Shown: piece after piece, positions 13,474 through 22,537 of the stretch
Layout of the letters: every line of letters starts with the position of its first letter
Numbering within the stretch: position 1 is the stretch's first letter
Assembly: GCF_018882205.1 (NCBI RefSeq)
Contig: NZ_JACVOU010000003.1
Coordinates: forward strand, 186,001-250,000
From: Polynucleobacter bastaniensis
Lineage (GTDB): Bacteria; Pseudomonadota; Gammaproteobacteria; Burkholderiales; Burkholderiaceae
Direction: 5' to 3'
DNA: 64,000 nt
Notes under the pieces: generated by a model
What the model saw: the letters and a program-made list of their open reading frames with translations, nothing else
Database searches by the model: none
Told to the model about the DNA's origin: nothing
Position numbers and translations under genes: made by a program

Positions 13474-14070
13474 TTACTTCTTCTTTGGAGGCGTAATGGA
13501 TGCAGCCATCGCATCAAAGTAAATCACTCGAACCTGCTCGCCAACATTGACATCGGCTAGGAGCTGCGGGTTCTTAACGGTCACAACAGTAACCTTGCTA
13601 CTTGGACCTTTAACCGAGACTAATTTCTTAGGGCGATCAACAGCGACTATGTCAGCAATGATGGTCGTGGTGTTGGTAATGGTACGAGTTGGCTTTTCGC
13701 CTGGTTTAGAGGCTACTTCTTGTGAAGTTTCCACTTTGCTACGAATGCCATCGCTTTTAGTTTTAATTAATTCAATTGCAACAGCAAGTTCATAGGTCAC
13801 ATTGAGTCGGTCACCCACTTTTATCTGATCAAAGCTCTTAATTTCAGGGCCAGCAATGAACTTGGATTCACCTTCATTATTTTTAAAGAAAATCGTACGT
13901 GTTTTCTTATCAATCTTTGTAACAGTACCTTCGTACAATTGAAAAATATTGTCAGTAATAGCTGCGTCCACCACTACAGCATTAGCAGCAGGAGCTTGTG
14001 CCATCACTAATACTGGACTAGCCAATAATGTTACTGCTACTAGGGTAATTTGGGCGTTTTTGATTTTCAT
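13474..14070 (-). CDS. Exported protein of unknown function with two similar beta-rich halves
   Basis: I do not recognise a named family. The 198-residue protein has a clear signal peptide (residues 1-25, ending VLVMAQA). The mature part shows two comparable segments: one begins YEGTVTKIDKKTRTIFFKN and ends in a VGDRLNVTYELAVAIEL strand; the second begins IIADIVAVDRPKKLVSVKG and ends VGEQVRVIYFDAMAASI. This suggests an internal duplication of a small beta-barrel-like domain of about 55 residues. It is likely periplasmic and lies directly upstream of the M48 lipoprotein gene, in the same orientation. Confidence 0.75.
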   Translation of the reverse strand: MKIKNAQITLVAVTLLASPVLVMAQAPAANAVVVDAAITDNIFQLYEGTVTKIDKKTRTIFFKNNEGESKFIAGPEIKSFDQIKVGDRLNVTYELAVAIELIKTKSDGIRSKVETSQEVASKPGEKPTRTITNTTTIIADIVAVDRPKKLVSVKGPSSKVTVVTVKNPQLLADVNVGEQVRVIYFDAMAASITPPKKK

Positions 14071-14181
14071 AACTTTCCTTGATATTGAGTATCCATAACG
14101 ATATTAGCGTATTTCAGTTGCAAAAATCTGTTGGTAAGCCCACAGATGATTTGGGTGGCGTTTCAATTGAAAGCGATTGAT

Positions 14182-15087
14182 TTACAGTCGCTCCCACCAG
14201 TTCCCAGAAAAGTGGCATTGCAACCAGTCTATGCACTGGCTTACCTTGCCCGGCACTAAACGAGGCGAGGAAAATACAGCGTGGATTTCCTGAGAGGGTA
14301 GACTCCAATCCGTCAATATCGGCTGTAAGGTACCTTTATTAATCGAGTGATAAGCGACGTACCAAGGGATGGTAGCCAAGCCCATGTTCCCGATCGTTGC
14401 AGCAAGCAAGGCAGATAAGTTATTAGAGTACAGCGGGCCTTTAACGGGTATCGAAATAGTTTCGCCATCACCCCCACTAAAGTGCCAGCGGTGATTGTCT
14501 TGAACTGAGCTATATATCAAGGCCTGATGTGACGCTAAATCTTCTGGATGGCTTGGAGTGCCATGCTGTTTTAAGTAATCCGGGCTAGCTACCAAGACCC
14601 AGGGATTTAAACCTAAATAGCGCGATCCCAGAGAGGAGTCTGCAAGGCGACCCATACGGATCGCAAGATCAACGCCACCTTCAACCAAATTGACAAATTG
14701 ATCCTCAAGACTCAGATGTATCTCAAGCTTTGGGTTCTGGCTCATGAACTGAAGTACCAGCGGAGTCAATATACGGCGCCCAAAGGCAACCGAGGAGCTA
14801 ATGATCAATTTACCCTGCGTCTCCCCTTGCAGTAGGGCGGCCAGGTTATCTGCCTCCTCAAGCTCTCTAGAAATAATCTTACATTTTTCATAGTAAATCT
14901 CACCAATTTCCGTTGGTGTGACCCCTCTTGTGCTGCGATGCAATAAAAGGGAGCCAAGACGCTTTTCTAAAAAGGCAATGTGTTTGGTTGCGGTGGGCTG
15001 AGTAATGCCCAGGCTGGCTGCAGCCTTGCTAAAAGAGCCGGTTTCTACGACTCGGACAAAAAGGGCTATCCCCTGAATACGATCCAT
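14182..15087 (-). CDS. LysR-family transcriptional regulator
   Basis: The 301-residue protein has an N-terminal winged helix-turn-helix (residues 1-60: SFSKAAASLGITQPTATKHI) and a periplasmic-binding-protein-like effector domain. It is transcribed divergently from gcl-hyi-glxR, and a symmetric element (15117-15133) lies in the shared region, so it most likely controls the glyoxylate-to-glycerate genes. The effector is unknown. Confidence 0.92.
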   Translation of the reverse strand: MDRIQGIALFVRVVETGSFSKAAASLGITQPTATKHIAFLEKRLGSLLLHRSTRGVTPTEIGEIYYEKCKIISRELEEADNLAALLQGETQGKLIISSSVAFGRRILTPLVLQFMSQNPKLEIHLSLEDQFVNLVEGGVDLAIRMGRLADSSLGSRYLGLNPWVLVASPDYLKQHGTPSHPEDLASHQALIYSSVQDNHRWHFSGGDGETISIPVKGPLYSNNLSALLAATIGNMGLATIPWYVAYHSINKGTLQPILTDWSLPSQEIHAVFSSPRLVPGKVSQCIDWLQCHFSGNWWERL

Positions 15088-15116
15088 AAATGAATTCTAA
15101 CTCGATTTTATCAGGG

Positions 15117-15133
15117 TATTCCATTTTGGAATA
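15117..15133. promoter_or_regulatory. LysR-type operator between the regulator and gcl
   Basis: TATTCCATTTTGGAATA is a perfect 7-base inverted repeat around three bases and contains the T-N11-A core typical of LysR-type boxes. It sits 30 bases from the regulator start and just upstream of a possible gcl -10 (TATGAT, 15139-15144), overlapping where the weak -35 would be. That is a normal arrangement for activation of gcl and autorepression of the regulator. Confidence 0.65.
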
Positions 15134-15215
15134 GCACATATGATAGTGACTGGCATTCTCATTTCACTCTGAAGTGTTGATGATGTACCCATTCTTAAAC
15201 AGCGAGGGAAACATC

Positions 15216-17006
15216 ATGGCCAAAATGAAAGCCGCAATGGCAGCAGTTCTTGTAATGGAAAAAGAAGGTATCACCACTGCATTTGGTGTTCCTGGAGCTG
15301 CTATTAATCCACTTTACGCACAATTACGCGAACGTCAGTCAATCACCCATATTTTAGCCCGACATGTTGAGGGCGCTTCACATATGGCTGAAGGTTATAC
15401 AAGAGCTAAAGCAGGCAATATTGGTGTTTGTATCGGTACTTCTGGCCCAGCCGGTACTGACATGATTACAGGACTGTACTCTGCAAGTGCTGACTCTATT
15501 CCTATTCTTTGCATTACTGGACAAGCTCCTCGTGCCCGTCTTTACAAGGAAGATTTTCAGGCTGTTGATATCGAGACGATTTCTAAGCCAGTAACGAAAA
15601 TGTCTGTAACAGTTCGTGAGCCTGGCTTAGTGCCTCGGGTTTTCCAGCAGGCATTTCATGTAATGCGCTCAGGCCGTCCCGGCCCAGTATTGATCGACTT
15701 GCCGATTGATGTTCAATTAGCTGAAATTGAATTTGATATCGACACCTATGAGCCATTGCCGGTATACAAACCAGCAGCTAGCCGCAAGCAGATTGAAAAA
15801 GCGCTGGAAATGTTGATGTCAGCCAAAAAGCCTTTAATTGTTGCTGGCGGTGGAATTATTAATGCTGATGCAGATGCGCTGTTAGTTGAATTTGCGGAAT
15901 TGACTGGCATTCCGGTGATTCCAACCCTCATGGGCTGGGGCACTATTCCGGATGATCATCCACTGATGGCGGGCATGGTTGGTCTTCAAACCTCGCACCG
16001 TTATGGCAATGCAACTTTGTTAGCTAGTGATCTGGTTTTAGGTATCGGTAACCGCTGGGCTAACCGTCACACAGGATCAATCGATGTGTATTGCAAAGAT
16101 CGCAAGTTTATTCACGTCGATATTGAGCCAACGCAAATTGGTCGCGTATTTAATCCCGACTACGGTATTGTTTCGGATGCAAAAGCGGCGCTAGAGTTGT
16201 TTGTTGAAGTTGCTAAAGAGTGGAAAGCAAAAGGCAAGTTATCCAACTACAGTGAGTGGGTTGAGCGTTGCCAGGAGCGTAAGAGCTTGATGCTACGTAA
16301 AACAAACTTTGATAATGTACCTATCAAGCCACAACGAGTTTATCAAGAGATGAATTCCGTATTTGGTCGCGATACCGTATATGTATCGACTATTGGTCTG
16401 TCACAAATTGCTGGCGGACAATTCTTGCATGTTTATGGTGCTCGTCAATGGATCAACTGCGGTCAAGCGGGCCCCCTTGGCTGGACAATTCCAGCTGCAT
16501 TGGGTGCATTGGCCTCTGATACAACAAAGACTGTAGTTGGACTCGCAGGTGATTACGACTTCCAATTCTTAATTGAGGAATTAGCAGTTGGCGCACAATT
16601 TAACTTGCCGCTAGTGATGGTCTTAGTAAATAACAGTTACCTAGGTTTGATCCGTCAGGCACAGCGTGGTTTTGAGATGGATTATTGCGTGCAATTGGCT
16701 TTTGACAATATCAATGTGGATGATCAAAATCTGAAGGGCTATGGCGTTGATCACGTTCAGGTTGTTGAGGGACTTGGTTGCAAAGCTATCAGAGTCTCAG
16801 ATCCAAATAAAATTAATGCTGCATTGATTGAGGCGCAAAAGATGGCCAAAGAGCATCGCGTACCTGTAGTAGTAGAGATCATTCTAGAAAAGATTACCAA
16901 TATTGCGATGGGTACCGAGATTAACAATATCAATGAATTTGAAGATATTGATTGCCGTCATCCTGCTGGAACTGAGGGATTGGTAGCCGCTGGTCTTCTA
17001 GAGTAA
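15216..17006 (+). CDS. gcl: Glyoxylate carboligase (tartronate-semialdehyde synthase)
   Basis: Gcl joins two glyoxylates into tartronate semialdehyde with loss of CO2, using thiamine diphosphate. I chose the ATG at 15216 (AGGGA upstream; a GTG at 15174 is less likely). With this start, residue 51 is Val in [13 protein letters not shown], the known Gcl replacement of the Glu found in nearly all other ThDP enzymes; this fixes both the start and the identity. The C-terminal ThDP/Mg site is GDYDFQF followed by [11 protein letters not shown]. It is the first gene of gcl-hyi-glxR. Confidence 0.96.
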   Translation: MAKMKAAMAAVLVMEKEGITTAFGVPGAAINPLYAQLRERQSITHILARHVEGASHMAEGYTRAKAGNIGVCIGTSGPAGTDMITGLYSASADSIPILCITGQAPRARLYKEDFQAVDIETISKPVTKMSVTVREPGLVPRVFQQAFHVMRSGRPGPVLIDLPIDVQLAEIEFDIDTYEPLPVYKPAASRKQIEKALEMLMSAKKPLIVAGGGIINADADALLVEFAELTGIPVIPTLMGWGTIPDDHPLMAGMVGLQTSHRYGNATLLASDLVLGIGNRWANRHTGSIDVYCKDRKFIHVDIEPTQIGRVFNPDYGIVSDAKAALELFVEVAKEWKAKGKLSNYSEWVERCQERKSLMLRKTNFDNVPIKPQRVYQEMNSVFGRDTVYVSTIGLSQIAGGQFLHVYGARQWINCGQAGPLGWTIPAALGALASDTTKTVVGLAGDYDFQFLIEELAVGAQFNLPLVMVLVNNSYLGLIRQAQRGFEMDYCVQLAFDNINVDDQNLKGYGVDHVQVVEGLGCKAIRVSDPNKINAALIEAQKMAKEHRVPVVVEIILEKITNIAMGTEINNINEFEDIDCRHPAGTEGLVAAGLLE

Positions 17007-17068
17007 TCGCTTCATTGCCTTGTATTTACCCATGTATCATCCAGATTGATTGTTATTAAGGAATAGGA

Positions 17069-17848
17069 ATGCCCAAGTTTGCAGCTAACCTCACGATGTT
17101 GTTCAATGAAAAACCATTTTTGGAGCGTTTTGCGCTAGCCAAAATTGGAGGCTTCAAAGCCGTTGAATTCCTATTTCCTTATGCTTTTGAAGCGAGCGAA
17201 ATCAAATCCGCTTTAGATAACAATGCCTTAAAGTTGGTATTGCACAATTTACCAGCTGGTGATTGGGACGCAGGGGAGAGGGGCATCGCGTGTCACCCAG
17301 ACCGTGTTGCCGAGTTTCGCTCTGGAGTTGCGAAGGCAATTGAGTACGCTACCATTTTAGGCGTACCTCAACTCAACTGCTTAGCAGGAAAGACGCCCGA
17401 GGGAGTCGATCCAACATTAGTTCATGACACCTTTGTCAGCAACTTACAGTTTGCCGCTGCTGAACTGAAGAAGTCGGGATTGAAACTATTGATTGAGCCA
17501 ATCAATACCTTTGATATCCCTGGTTTCTATCTCTCTAAAACTGCTCAAGGTATCGCAATACTGGATGCGGTTGCTGCTGATAATGCTTTTTTACAATACG
17601 ATATTTACCATGCCCAGCGTATGGAAGGTGAGCTAGCCAATACGATTCAAAAATACTTTAAGCGAATTGCGCATATTCAGTTGGCAGATAATCCAGGCCG
17701 TAATGAGCCTGGTACCGGAGAGATCAATTACAGCTACTTATTTGATTTATTAGCTCGTCTTGGATACACAGGTTACATCGGTTGTGAATACAAGCCTTTG
17801 AAAACAACTGAGGCTGGCCTACATTGGATGGGTCAATACGAGCAGTAA
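17069..17848 (+). CDS. hyi: Hydroxypyruvate isomerase
   Basis: Hyi interconverts hydroxypyruvate and tartronate semialdehyde. The 259-residue product has a xylose-isomerase-like TIM barrel, with metal and substrate residues in LLIEPINTFDIPGF, YDIYHAQRMEG, HIQLADNPGRNEPGTGE and CEYKPL. Its place between gcl and glxR is the standard arrangement of the glycerate pathway and supports this call over other sugar isomerases of the fold. Confidence 0.93.
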   Translation: MPKFAANLTMLFNEKPFLERFALAKIGGFKAVEFLFPYAFEASEIKSALDNNALKLVLHNLPAGDWDAGERGIACHPDRVAEFRSGVAKAIEYATILGVPQLNCLAGKTPEGVDPTLVHDTFVSNLQFAAAELKKSGLKLLIEPINTFDIPGFYLSKTAQGIAILDAVAADNAFLQYDIYHAQRMEGELANTIQKYFKRIAHIQLADNPGRNEPGTGEINYSYLFDLLARLGYTGYIGCEYKPLKTTEAGLHWMGQYEQ

Positions 17849-17892
17849 TATCAATTGATCCGTATATTAATAAATTAATAATTTGGGAATGA

Positions 17893-18792
17893 ATGATGAG
17901 TAAGTTAAAACTGGGCTTTGTAGGTTTAGGTATTATGGGCGCGCCAATGGCAGGGCATTTGGTCGCAGCAGGTCATGAGTTGTTTATCAACACACGCAGT
18001 AAAGTTCCTGCCGAGTTGGCCAATACCTCTGCCGTTCTTTGTGCTACTCCAGCAGAAGTTGCAACTAAGGCGGACATCATTATTACGATGGTCCCAGATA
18101 CTCCTGATGTAGAAAAGGTACTTTTTGGAGAGAACGGTATTGCTTCAGGTCTTAGCAAAGGCAAGATCGTTGTAGATATGAGTTCTATCTCCCCCATTTC
18201 CACGAAAGATTTTGCGAAGCGCATCAATGATCTTGATTGTGAATATCTAGATGCGCCTGTATCTGGTGGTCAATTGGGCGCCAAGGGTGCAAGCCTCACT
18301 ATTATGGTTGGTGGTAAGCAAGCCATCTTTGACAAGGTCAAACCTGTATTTGATTTAATGGGAAAAAATATTACTTTAGTTGGTGATAACGGTGCCGGGC
18401 AAGTTACTAAAGTAGCTAACCAAATTATTGTCGCCTTGAATATCGAAGCGGTTGCAGAAGCTTTGGTGTTTGCTTCTAAAGCAGGCGCCGATCCAGCAAA
18501 AGTTAGACAGGCATTAATGGGTGGCTTTGCCAGCTCAAAAATACTGGAAGTTCATGGCGAGCGCATGATCAATCGCACCTTTGATCCTGGCTTCAGGATT
18601 GAGCTGCACCAGAAGGATTTAAGTTTGGCCCTCAGCAGTGCTAAAGCTATAGGCGTTAGTTTGCCCAATACAGCTAACGCACAAGAGTTATTTAATTCCT
18701 GTGCAGCGCATGGCGGAAAATCGTGGGATCATTCTGCTATGGTCAAAGCATTAGAAAAAATGGCTAATTTTGAAATAGGTCAAAAAAGCTAG
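17893..18792 (+). CDS. glxR: Tartronate semialdehyde reductase (2-hydroxy-3-oxopropionate reductase)
   Basis: This enzyme reduces tartronate semialdehyde to D-glycerate with NAD(P)H and completes the gcl pathway. The 299-residue protein has the N-terminal dinucleotide fold GFVGLGIMGAPMAGH, the substrate motif DAPVSGGQLGAKGASL and the catalytic Lys in GAGQVTKVANQ. The start may be either ATG of ATGATGAGT. Related 3-hydroxyisobutyrate dehydrogenases share the fold; the operon context decides the name. Confidence 0.93.
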   Translation: MMSKLKLGFVGLGIMGAPMAGHLVAAGHELFINTRSKVPAELANTSAVLCATPAEVATKADIIITMVPDTPDVEKVLFGENGIASGLSKGKIVVDMSSISPISTKDFAKRINDLDCEYLDAPVSGGQLGAKGASLTIMVGGKQAIFDKVKPVFDLMGKNITLVGDNGAGQVTKVANQIIVALNIEAVAEALVFASKAGADPAKVRQALMGGFASSKILEVHGERMINRTFDPGFRIELHQKDLSLALSSAKAIGVSLPNTANAQELFNSCAAHGGKSWDHSAMVKALEKMANFEIGQKS

Positions 18793-18802
18793 AGGAAGAA
18801 GT

Positions 18803-19390
18803 ATGGCAGTAACCTTGGTTGTTTATTTGCATGGCTTTCGGTCTTCACCAAACTCAACCAAGGCAGTCATGACTGGGGAGGCGGTGAGGGCGCTTTCATC
18901 GGCAGACCATTCTTATGAGTGGTTTTGCCCTCAACTTCTTGCATCTCCAAAAGCAAGTCTGGAGATGGTGACTAAACATATCAATCAAGCCAAATTTGAT
19001 CGCATAGTCATCATCGGATCCTCCTTGGGTGGTTTTTATACAAACTATCTTGCTAAAAAATATCAATGCAAAGGCATTACTCTTAATCCCGCCGTATATG
19101 CTGCTAGAGAATTAGAGCCCCATGTTGGCATGATGACTGCCTATGACAGCGAAGAGCCATTTGATTTTAAGGCCGAGTATATCGATGAGTTACGTGCCTT
19201 ACAGGTAGATCCGATAACTGATCCAAAGCGTTATTTTTTAATCGCCGCAAAAGGTGATGAGCTTTTAGATTGGAAGGAAATGGCAGCTTTTTATCCTGGC
19301 GCCAAACAACTGATTCTCGAAGGTGGTGATCACGGAATTTCTGACTACGCCAATCACCTGCAAGCAGTAATCGACTTTATCGAGCATTAG
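18803..19390 (+). CDS. YqiA/UPF0227-type alpha/beta-hydrolase esterase
   Basis: The 195-residue protein has the oxyanion region YLHGFRSSPNSTKA, the nucleophile elbow IIGSSLGGFY (Ser74) and a C-terminal catalytic GGDHGISDY. Small cytoplasmic esterases of the YqiA family share these features. It begins ten bases after glxR, so it is probably cotranscribed, but nothing links its substrate to glyoxylate metabolism. Physiological substrate unknown. Confidence 0.88.
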   Translation: MAVTLVVYLHGFRSSPNSTKAVMTGEAVRALSSADHSYEWFCPQLLASPKASLEMVTKHINQAKFDRIVIIGSSLGGFYTNYLAKKYQCKGITLNPAVYAARELEPHVGMMTAYDSEEPFDFKAEYIDELRALQVDPITDPKRYFLIAAKGDELLDWKEMAAFYPGAKQLILEGGDHGISDYANHLQAVIDFIEH

Positions 19391-19397
19391 GGTCTAG

Positions 19398-20399
19398 ATG
19401 GATGTAATCGAAAATCGATTTCGATACGTGCCCAGAAAGTCTCTGTGGATTCTGACTGCTGCAATTTTTCTATCGCTTTTTGGGCATCTACTTTTATTTT
19501 TTGGGATTCCATTCTTTTCTTTTGCTAGCGTGCCACCCATTGCCGAAGACCTCATCATCAAAACGGAGTTACTGGTCGAGCCCCCAAAGAAAATACAGAT
19601 GACTACGGCGCCAAAGAAAAAAGCGCCGCCCAAGGAAACTAACGCTGTCTCAGCAGACCCCCTATCAGATCAGGGAAAAGGAGAGCAGGGCGCATTCGGG
19701 AATCAATCTGGGCAGGCATTTCGCCTTCCTGAATCTGGCACATATTATTTTGATGCCTATGTCGATGGTCAACTTATTCAATCTGCTCAACTGGACTGGA
19801 TTACTGAGGGCAATAATTACAGGCTGCACATCAACATACCTTACGCTATTGTTGGCCCCTTTGTTTTTGAATCCAGAGGCACTGTCGATGCCTACGGCAT
19901 AGCTCCATCCATATACTGGACGCAGCGAGGTACAAAACCACCGCGCTATTCTCGTTTTGATCGTGATCAGAACGGAGCAGGGAAGATGTTCTTCTCTGAA
20001 AAACCAGAATTCACACCGGATTTGCTACCAGGCACTCAAGATCGATTTAGCCTACTTTTTCAGCTAGCGTCTTTACTCAATGGCAGTGACAAGATTGATG
20101 AGGCCGGCAGCATTCGAGGAATACCTGTGGTGGACTACAACACTCTCGAGATGTGGCAATTTAAAAGCTACGGAGAGGTAGTGTCAGAAGATGTTCCAAG
20201 CCTGGGGAAGTCTGTAAATCGCCATTACGCTCTAATGCAGAGGGAAAGTAGCCCTTTCAAGCGTCAGGTCGATATTTGGCTGGCGAGAGACTTAGATTGG
20301 CTGCCTGGCAGAATGCGCTCCCTAGAGTCCAATGGACGCATCTTGGAGCTCGTATTCAAGCAAAGAGCCCCCATTGATAAATCCAAGCTAACGAACTAA
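19398..20399 (+). CDS. DUF3108 protein with TonB-like membrane anchor
   Basis: The 333-residue protein has a short cytoplasmic N-terminus, one membrane helix at about residues 16-38, then a Pro/Lys-rich stretch (PPKKIQMTTAPKKKAPPKE) that resembles the spacer of TonB-type proteins. The C-terminal two thirds match DUF3108: GTYYFDAYVDGQLIQSAQLDW, WTQRGTKPPRYSRFDRDQ and LLPGTQDRFSLLFQLA. DUF3108 proteins are envelope proteins of unknown function. It starts seven bases after the esterase gene and converges on the channel gene. Confidence 0.82.
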   Translation: MDVIENRFRYVPRKSLWILTAAIFLSLFGHLLLFFGIPFFSFASVPPIAEDLIIKTELLVEPPKKIQMTTAPKKKAPPKETNAVSADPLSDQGKGEQGAFGNQSGQAFRLPESGTYYFDAYVDGQLIQSAQLDWITEGNNYRLHINIPYAIVGPFVFESRGTVDAYGIAPSIYWTQRGTKPPRYSRFDRDQNGAGKMFFSEKPEFTPDLLPGTQDRFSLLFQLASLLNGSDKIDEAGSIRGIPVVDYNTLEMWQFKSYGEVVSEDVPSLGKSVNRHYALMQRESSPFKRQVDIWLARDLDWLPGRMRSLESNGRILELVFKQRAPIDKSKLTN

Positions 20400-20424
20400 G
20401 CCTAAGGGGTTTACAGCTACTAAT

Positions 20425-20964
20425 TTAGAATCCAGAGCCTGATCTGGGGTTTTGATTGGACCTTCCGAGTAAAGCGCCCATCATGGTGTAAAGCGCAGCC
20501 CCAGACATGGATACAGCGAAGATTCCAGAGAAAGAAATAATAATGGGGAGGATACGCCAGCGCGTAGCAAGAAGATATTCACCATAGCCAACGGTTGTAT
20601 ACATCTCACCAGCAAAATACAAGGTTTGAAGGTTGGTTGGGAATACCTGCAGTCCCAAACAAATGTATGCCCAGGCAATGATTTCAAGCAGGTGGGTAGC
20701 AATAATCAATAAAATTGCCACGAAATACGATACAAAGTTGGCACCATAGACCCGTTTATTTTCAAGTTTTTGGTCAATCCAATGAAAGATACTTGCGATT
20801 GATAGAACGCTTAAGCCATGGAACGTCAGCATCAAACCCGTTAGAAATAACAGCACCCAAATATCGCTATCGCCCATATCCACATTAATTTCAGCTAAGA
20901 GCGTACTGAAGTTGGGGAGGGAGCTAAGTCCGGGAAGCTTATCTAACAAGCCGCTCAAGGTCAT
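20425..20964 (-). CDS. Two-pore-helix potassium-channel-type protein
   Basis: The 179-residue membrane protein has helices at about residues 35-60, 77-105 and 138-165, with the selectivity-filter motif TTVGYGEY at residues 123-130 preceded by a pore-helix-like LYFAGEMY. This is the signature of K+ channels of the ion-trans-2 family. There is no cytoplasmic RCK/TrkA domain. It appears monocistronic. Ion selectivity is inferred from the motif only. Confidence 0.85.
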   Translation of the reverse strand: MTLSGLLDKLPGLSSLPNFSTLLAEINVDMGDSDIWVLLFLTGLMLTFHGLSVLSIASIFHWIDQKLENKRVYGANFVSYFVAILLIIATHLLEIIAWAYICLGLQVFPTNLQTLYFAGEMYTTVGYGEYLLATRWRILPIIISFSGIFAVSMSGAALYTMMGALLGRSNQNPRSGSGF

Positions 20965-21039
20965 CGATGGTATCCGTTAAATCCAGTTACATTTCTTGTT
21001 TGACATAATAATGATTATACGCATTATCAGATATATCAA

Positions 21040-21741
21040 TTACGAAGGAGACTTCTTTGGGCCGCCTGGATACGGCTGGTTATAGAGCTTTAGCCATCGT
21101 GACATTAAGCCATTTCGAATATCATCCTTGCCAAATAATTGGGCAACGTCTATCGCTGTATAACCCTCATGATTTCTCATGCGCAAGTCTGCGCCGCTAT
21201 CAAGCAGGTATTTGATTAATTGATCATTACCGGAGCCAACAGACATCATTAATGGCGTTGTTTCACTAGGACTCAAGGCATTTACCTGAGCACCATTAGC
21301 CATTAAGAATTGGGTAATTTCTAAATGGCCATTAGTGGCCGCATAGTGAATTGGTGCCCAGCCAGGCTTATTCACAGCAGCTTTTTTATCAATAACTAAG
21401 GTCTTGACTAAAGACAGCTGACCATCAAAAGCTGCCATCATCAGTGCGTTTTCCCCGCTTTTATTCGTCAGATTGACGTTAGTAGCTGGATTAGCGAGTA
21501 ATAAATCAGTTACCTTAGCGGATTTATCCCGAATAGCCAGAATCAGCATGGGGGTACCTTTAGGATCTAGCGTATTTGGAGTAACGCCTGCTTTTATTAA
21601 AGACTGCACCTCTGAGACGTCATCAAACTTCGCAGCTTTGGTGAAATCTGTAATCTGATCTGCAGTTTGCGCAATTACCAGGCTAGAAAAGCACAATAAG
21701 TAGACAGAGAAAAGGTGGCTATATTTAAAAGAATTTCTCAT
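21040..21741 (-). CDS. Exported ankyrin-repeat protein
   Basis: The 233-residue protein has a signal peptide (FSVYLLCFSSLVIAQ, cleavage near residue 25) and about five ankyrin repeats, for example GTPMLILAIRDKSAKVTDLL, SGENALMMAAFDGQLSLVKT, WAPIHYAATNGHLEITQFL and ETTPLMMSVGSGNDQLIKYL. It should be a periplasmic protein-binding scaffold; the partner is unknown. Its start overlaps the tatD stop (ATGA), so it is translationally coupled to the holB-tatD string. Confidence 0.85.
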   Translation of the reverse strand: MRNSFKYSHLFSVYLLCFSSLVIAQTADQITDFTKAAKFDDVSEVQSLIKAGVTPNTLDPKGTPMLILAIRDKSAKVTDLLLANPATNVNLTNKSGENALMMAAFDGQLSLVKTLVIDKKAAVNKPGWAPIHYAATNGHLEITQFLMANGAQVNALSPSETTPLMMSVGSGNDQLIKYLLDSGADLRMRNHEGYTAIDVAQLFGKDDIRNGLMSRWLKLYNQPYPGGPKKSPS

Positions 21742-22526
21742 GATATTGCTCTATTTATATGAAAACATTGAAAAAAATTATTTGAAGTCTGTTCTGCCAG
21801 CAATTCAACTGAAACACCCTTTAGATCAGCAACAAATTCACCAACCTTGGAAACCCAAGCTGGCTCATTCGTCTTGCCGCGATAAGGAATTGGAGCTAAA
21901 TAAGGCGAATCCGTCTCAATCAGCATGCGATCCAGGGGAACTTCCTTGCAAGTTTCCTGTAGATCCTTGGCGCTCTTGAAGGTCACAATGCCAGAAAAGG
22001 AAATGTAAAAACCTATATCAATCGCAGCCTTGGCAACTTCGGTGGTCTCTGTAAAGCAATGCATGACGCCACCGATCTGATCAGCGCCCTCTTCTTTCAG
22101 GATTCTGAGGGTATCAGCGGAGGATGATCGCGTATGGATGATGAGAGGCTTCTTCGCTGCAATAGCGGCGCGTATATGCGTTCTGAAGCGCGCTCTCTGC
22201 CATTCCATGGATTCATAGCTACGATCGCCCATGTGGAAGTAATCAAGCCCGGTTTCGCCAATCGCGATGATTTTGGGGTGTTTTGATTCTGCGACTAGGA
22301 ATTCAAAGCTGGGCTCCGGAGTATCTTCGTAGTCTGGATGGACTCCAACCGAGGCATACAGATGAGCATGGTCTTCGGCGAGCTTTCGTACCTTGGGAAA
22401 GTCCGGAATGTCTACCGACACGCACAAGGCATGACTCACCTTGCAGGCAGCCATATTCGACAAAACCTCAGGTAGACGGCTTTGAAATTCTGGGAAATCG
22501 AGATGGCAATGTGAGTCTATGAACAT
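21738..22526 (-). CDS. tatD: TatD-family metal-dependent deoxyribonuclease
   Basis: The 262-residue TIM-barrel metallohydrolase has the N-terminal metal motif MFIDSHCHLDF, the GETGLDY segment and LIETDSPYLAP. TatD/YcfH proteins are 3'-5' exonucleases and repair-type hydrolases. The gene sits 11 bases after holB, as in many proteobacteria. Confidence 0.93.
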   Translation of the reverse strand: MFIDSHCHLDFPEFQSRLPEVLSNMAACKVSHALCVSVDIPDFPKVRKLAEDHAHLYASVGVHPDYEDTPEPSFEFLVAESKHPKIIAIGETGLDYFHMGDRSYESMEWQRARFRTHIRAAIAAKKPLIIHTRSSSADTLRILKEEGADQIGGVMHCFTETTEVAKAAIDIGFYISFSGIVTFKSAKDLQETCKEVPLDRMLIETDSPYLAPIPYRGKTNEPAWVSKVGEFVADLKGVSVELLAEQTSNNFFQCFHINRAIS

Positions 22527-22537
22527 GACTCTGTATT

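Noticed and set aside
13439..13517. Overlap between the M48 protease and the unknown exported protein
   Set aside because: The overlap exists only if the protease starts at 13517; the TTG at 13439 with a good ribosome-binding site removes it.
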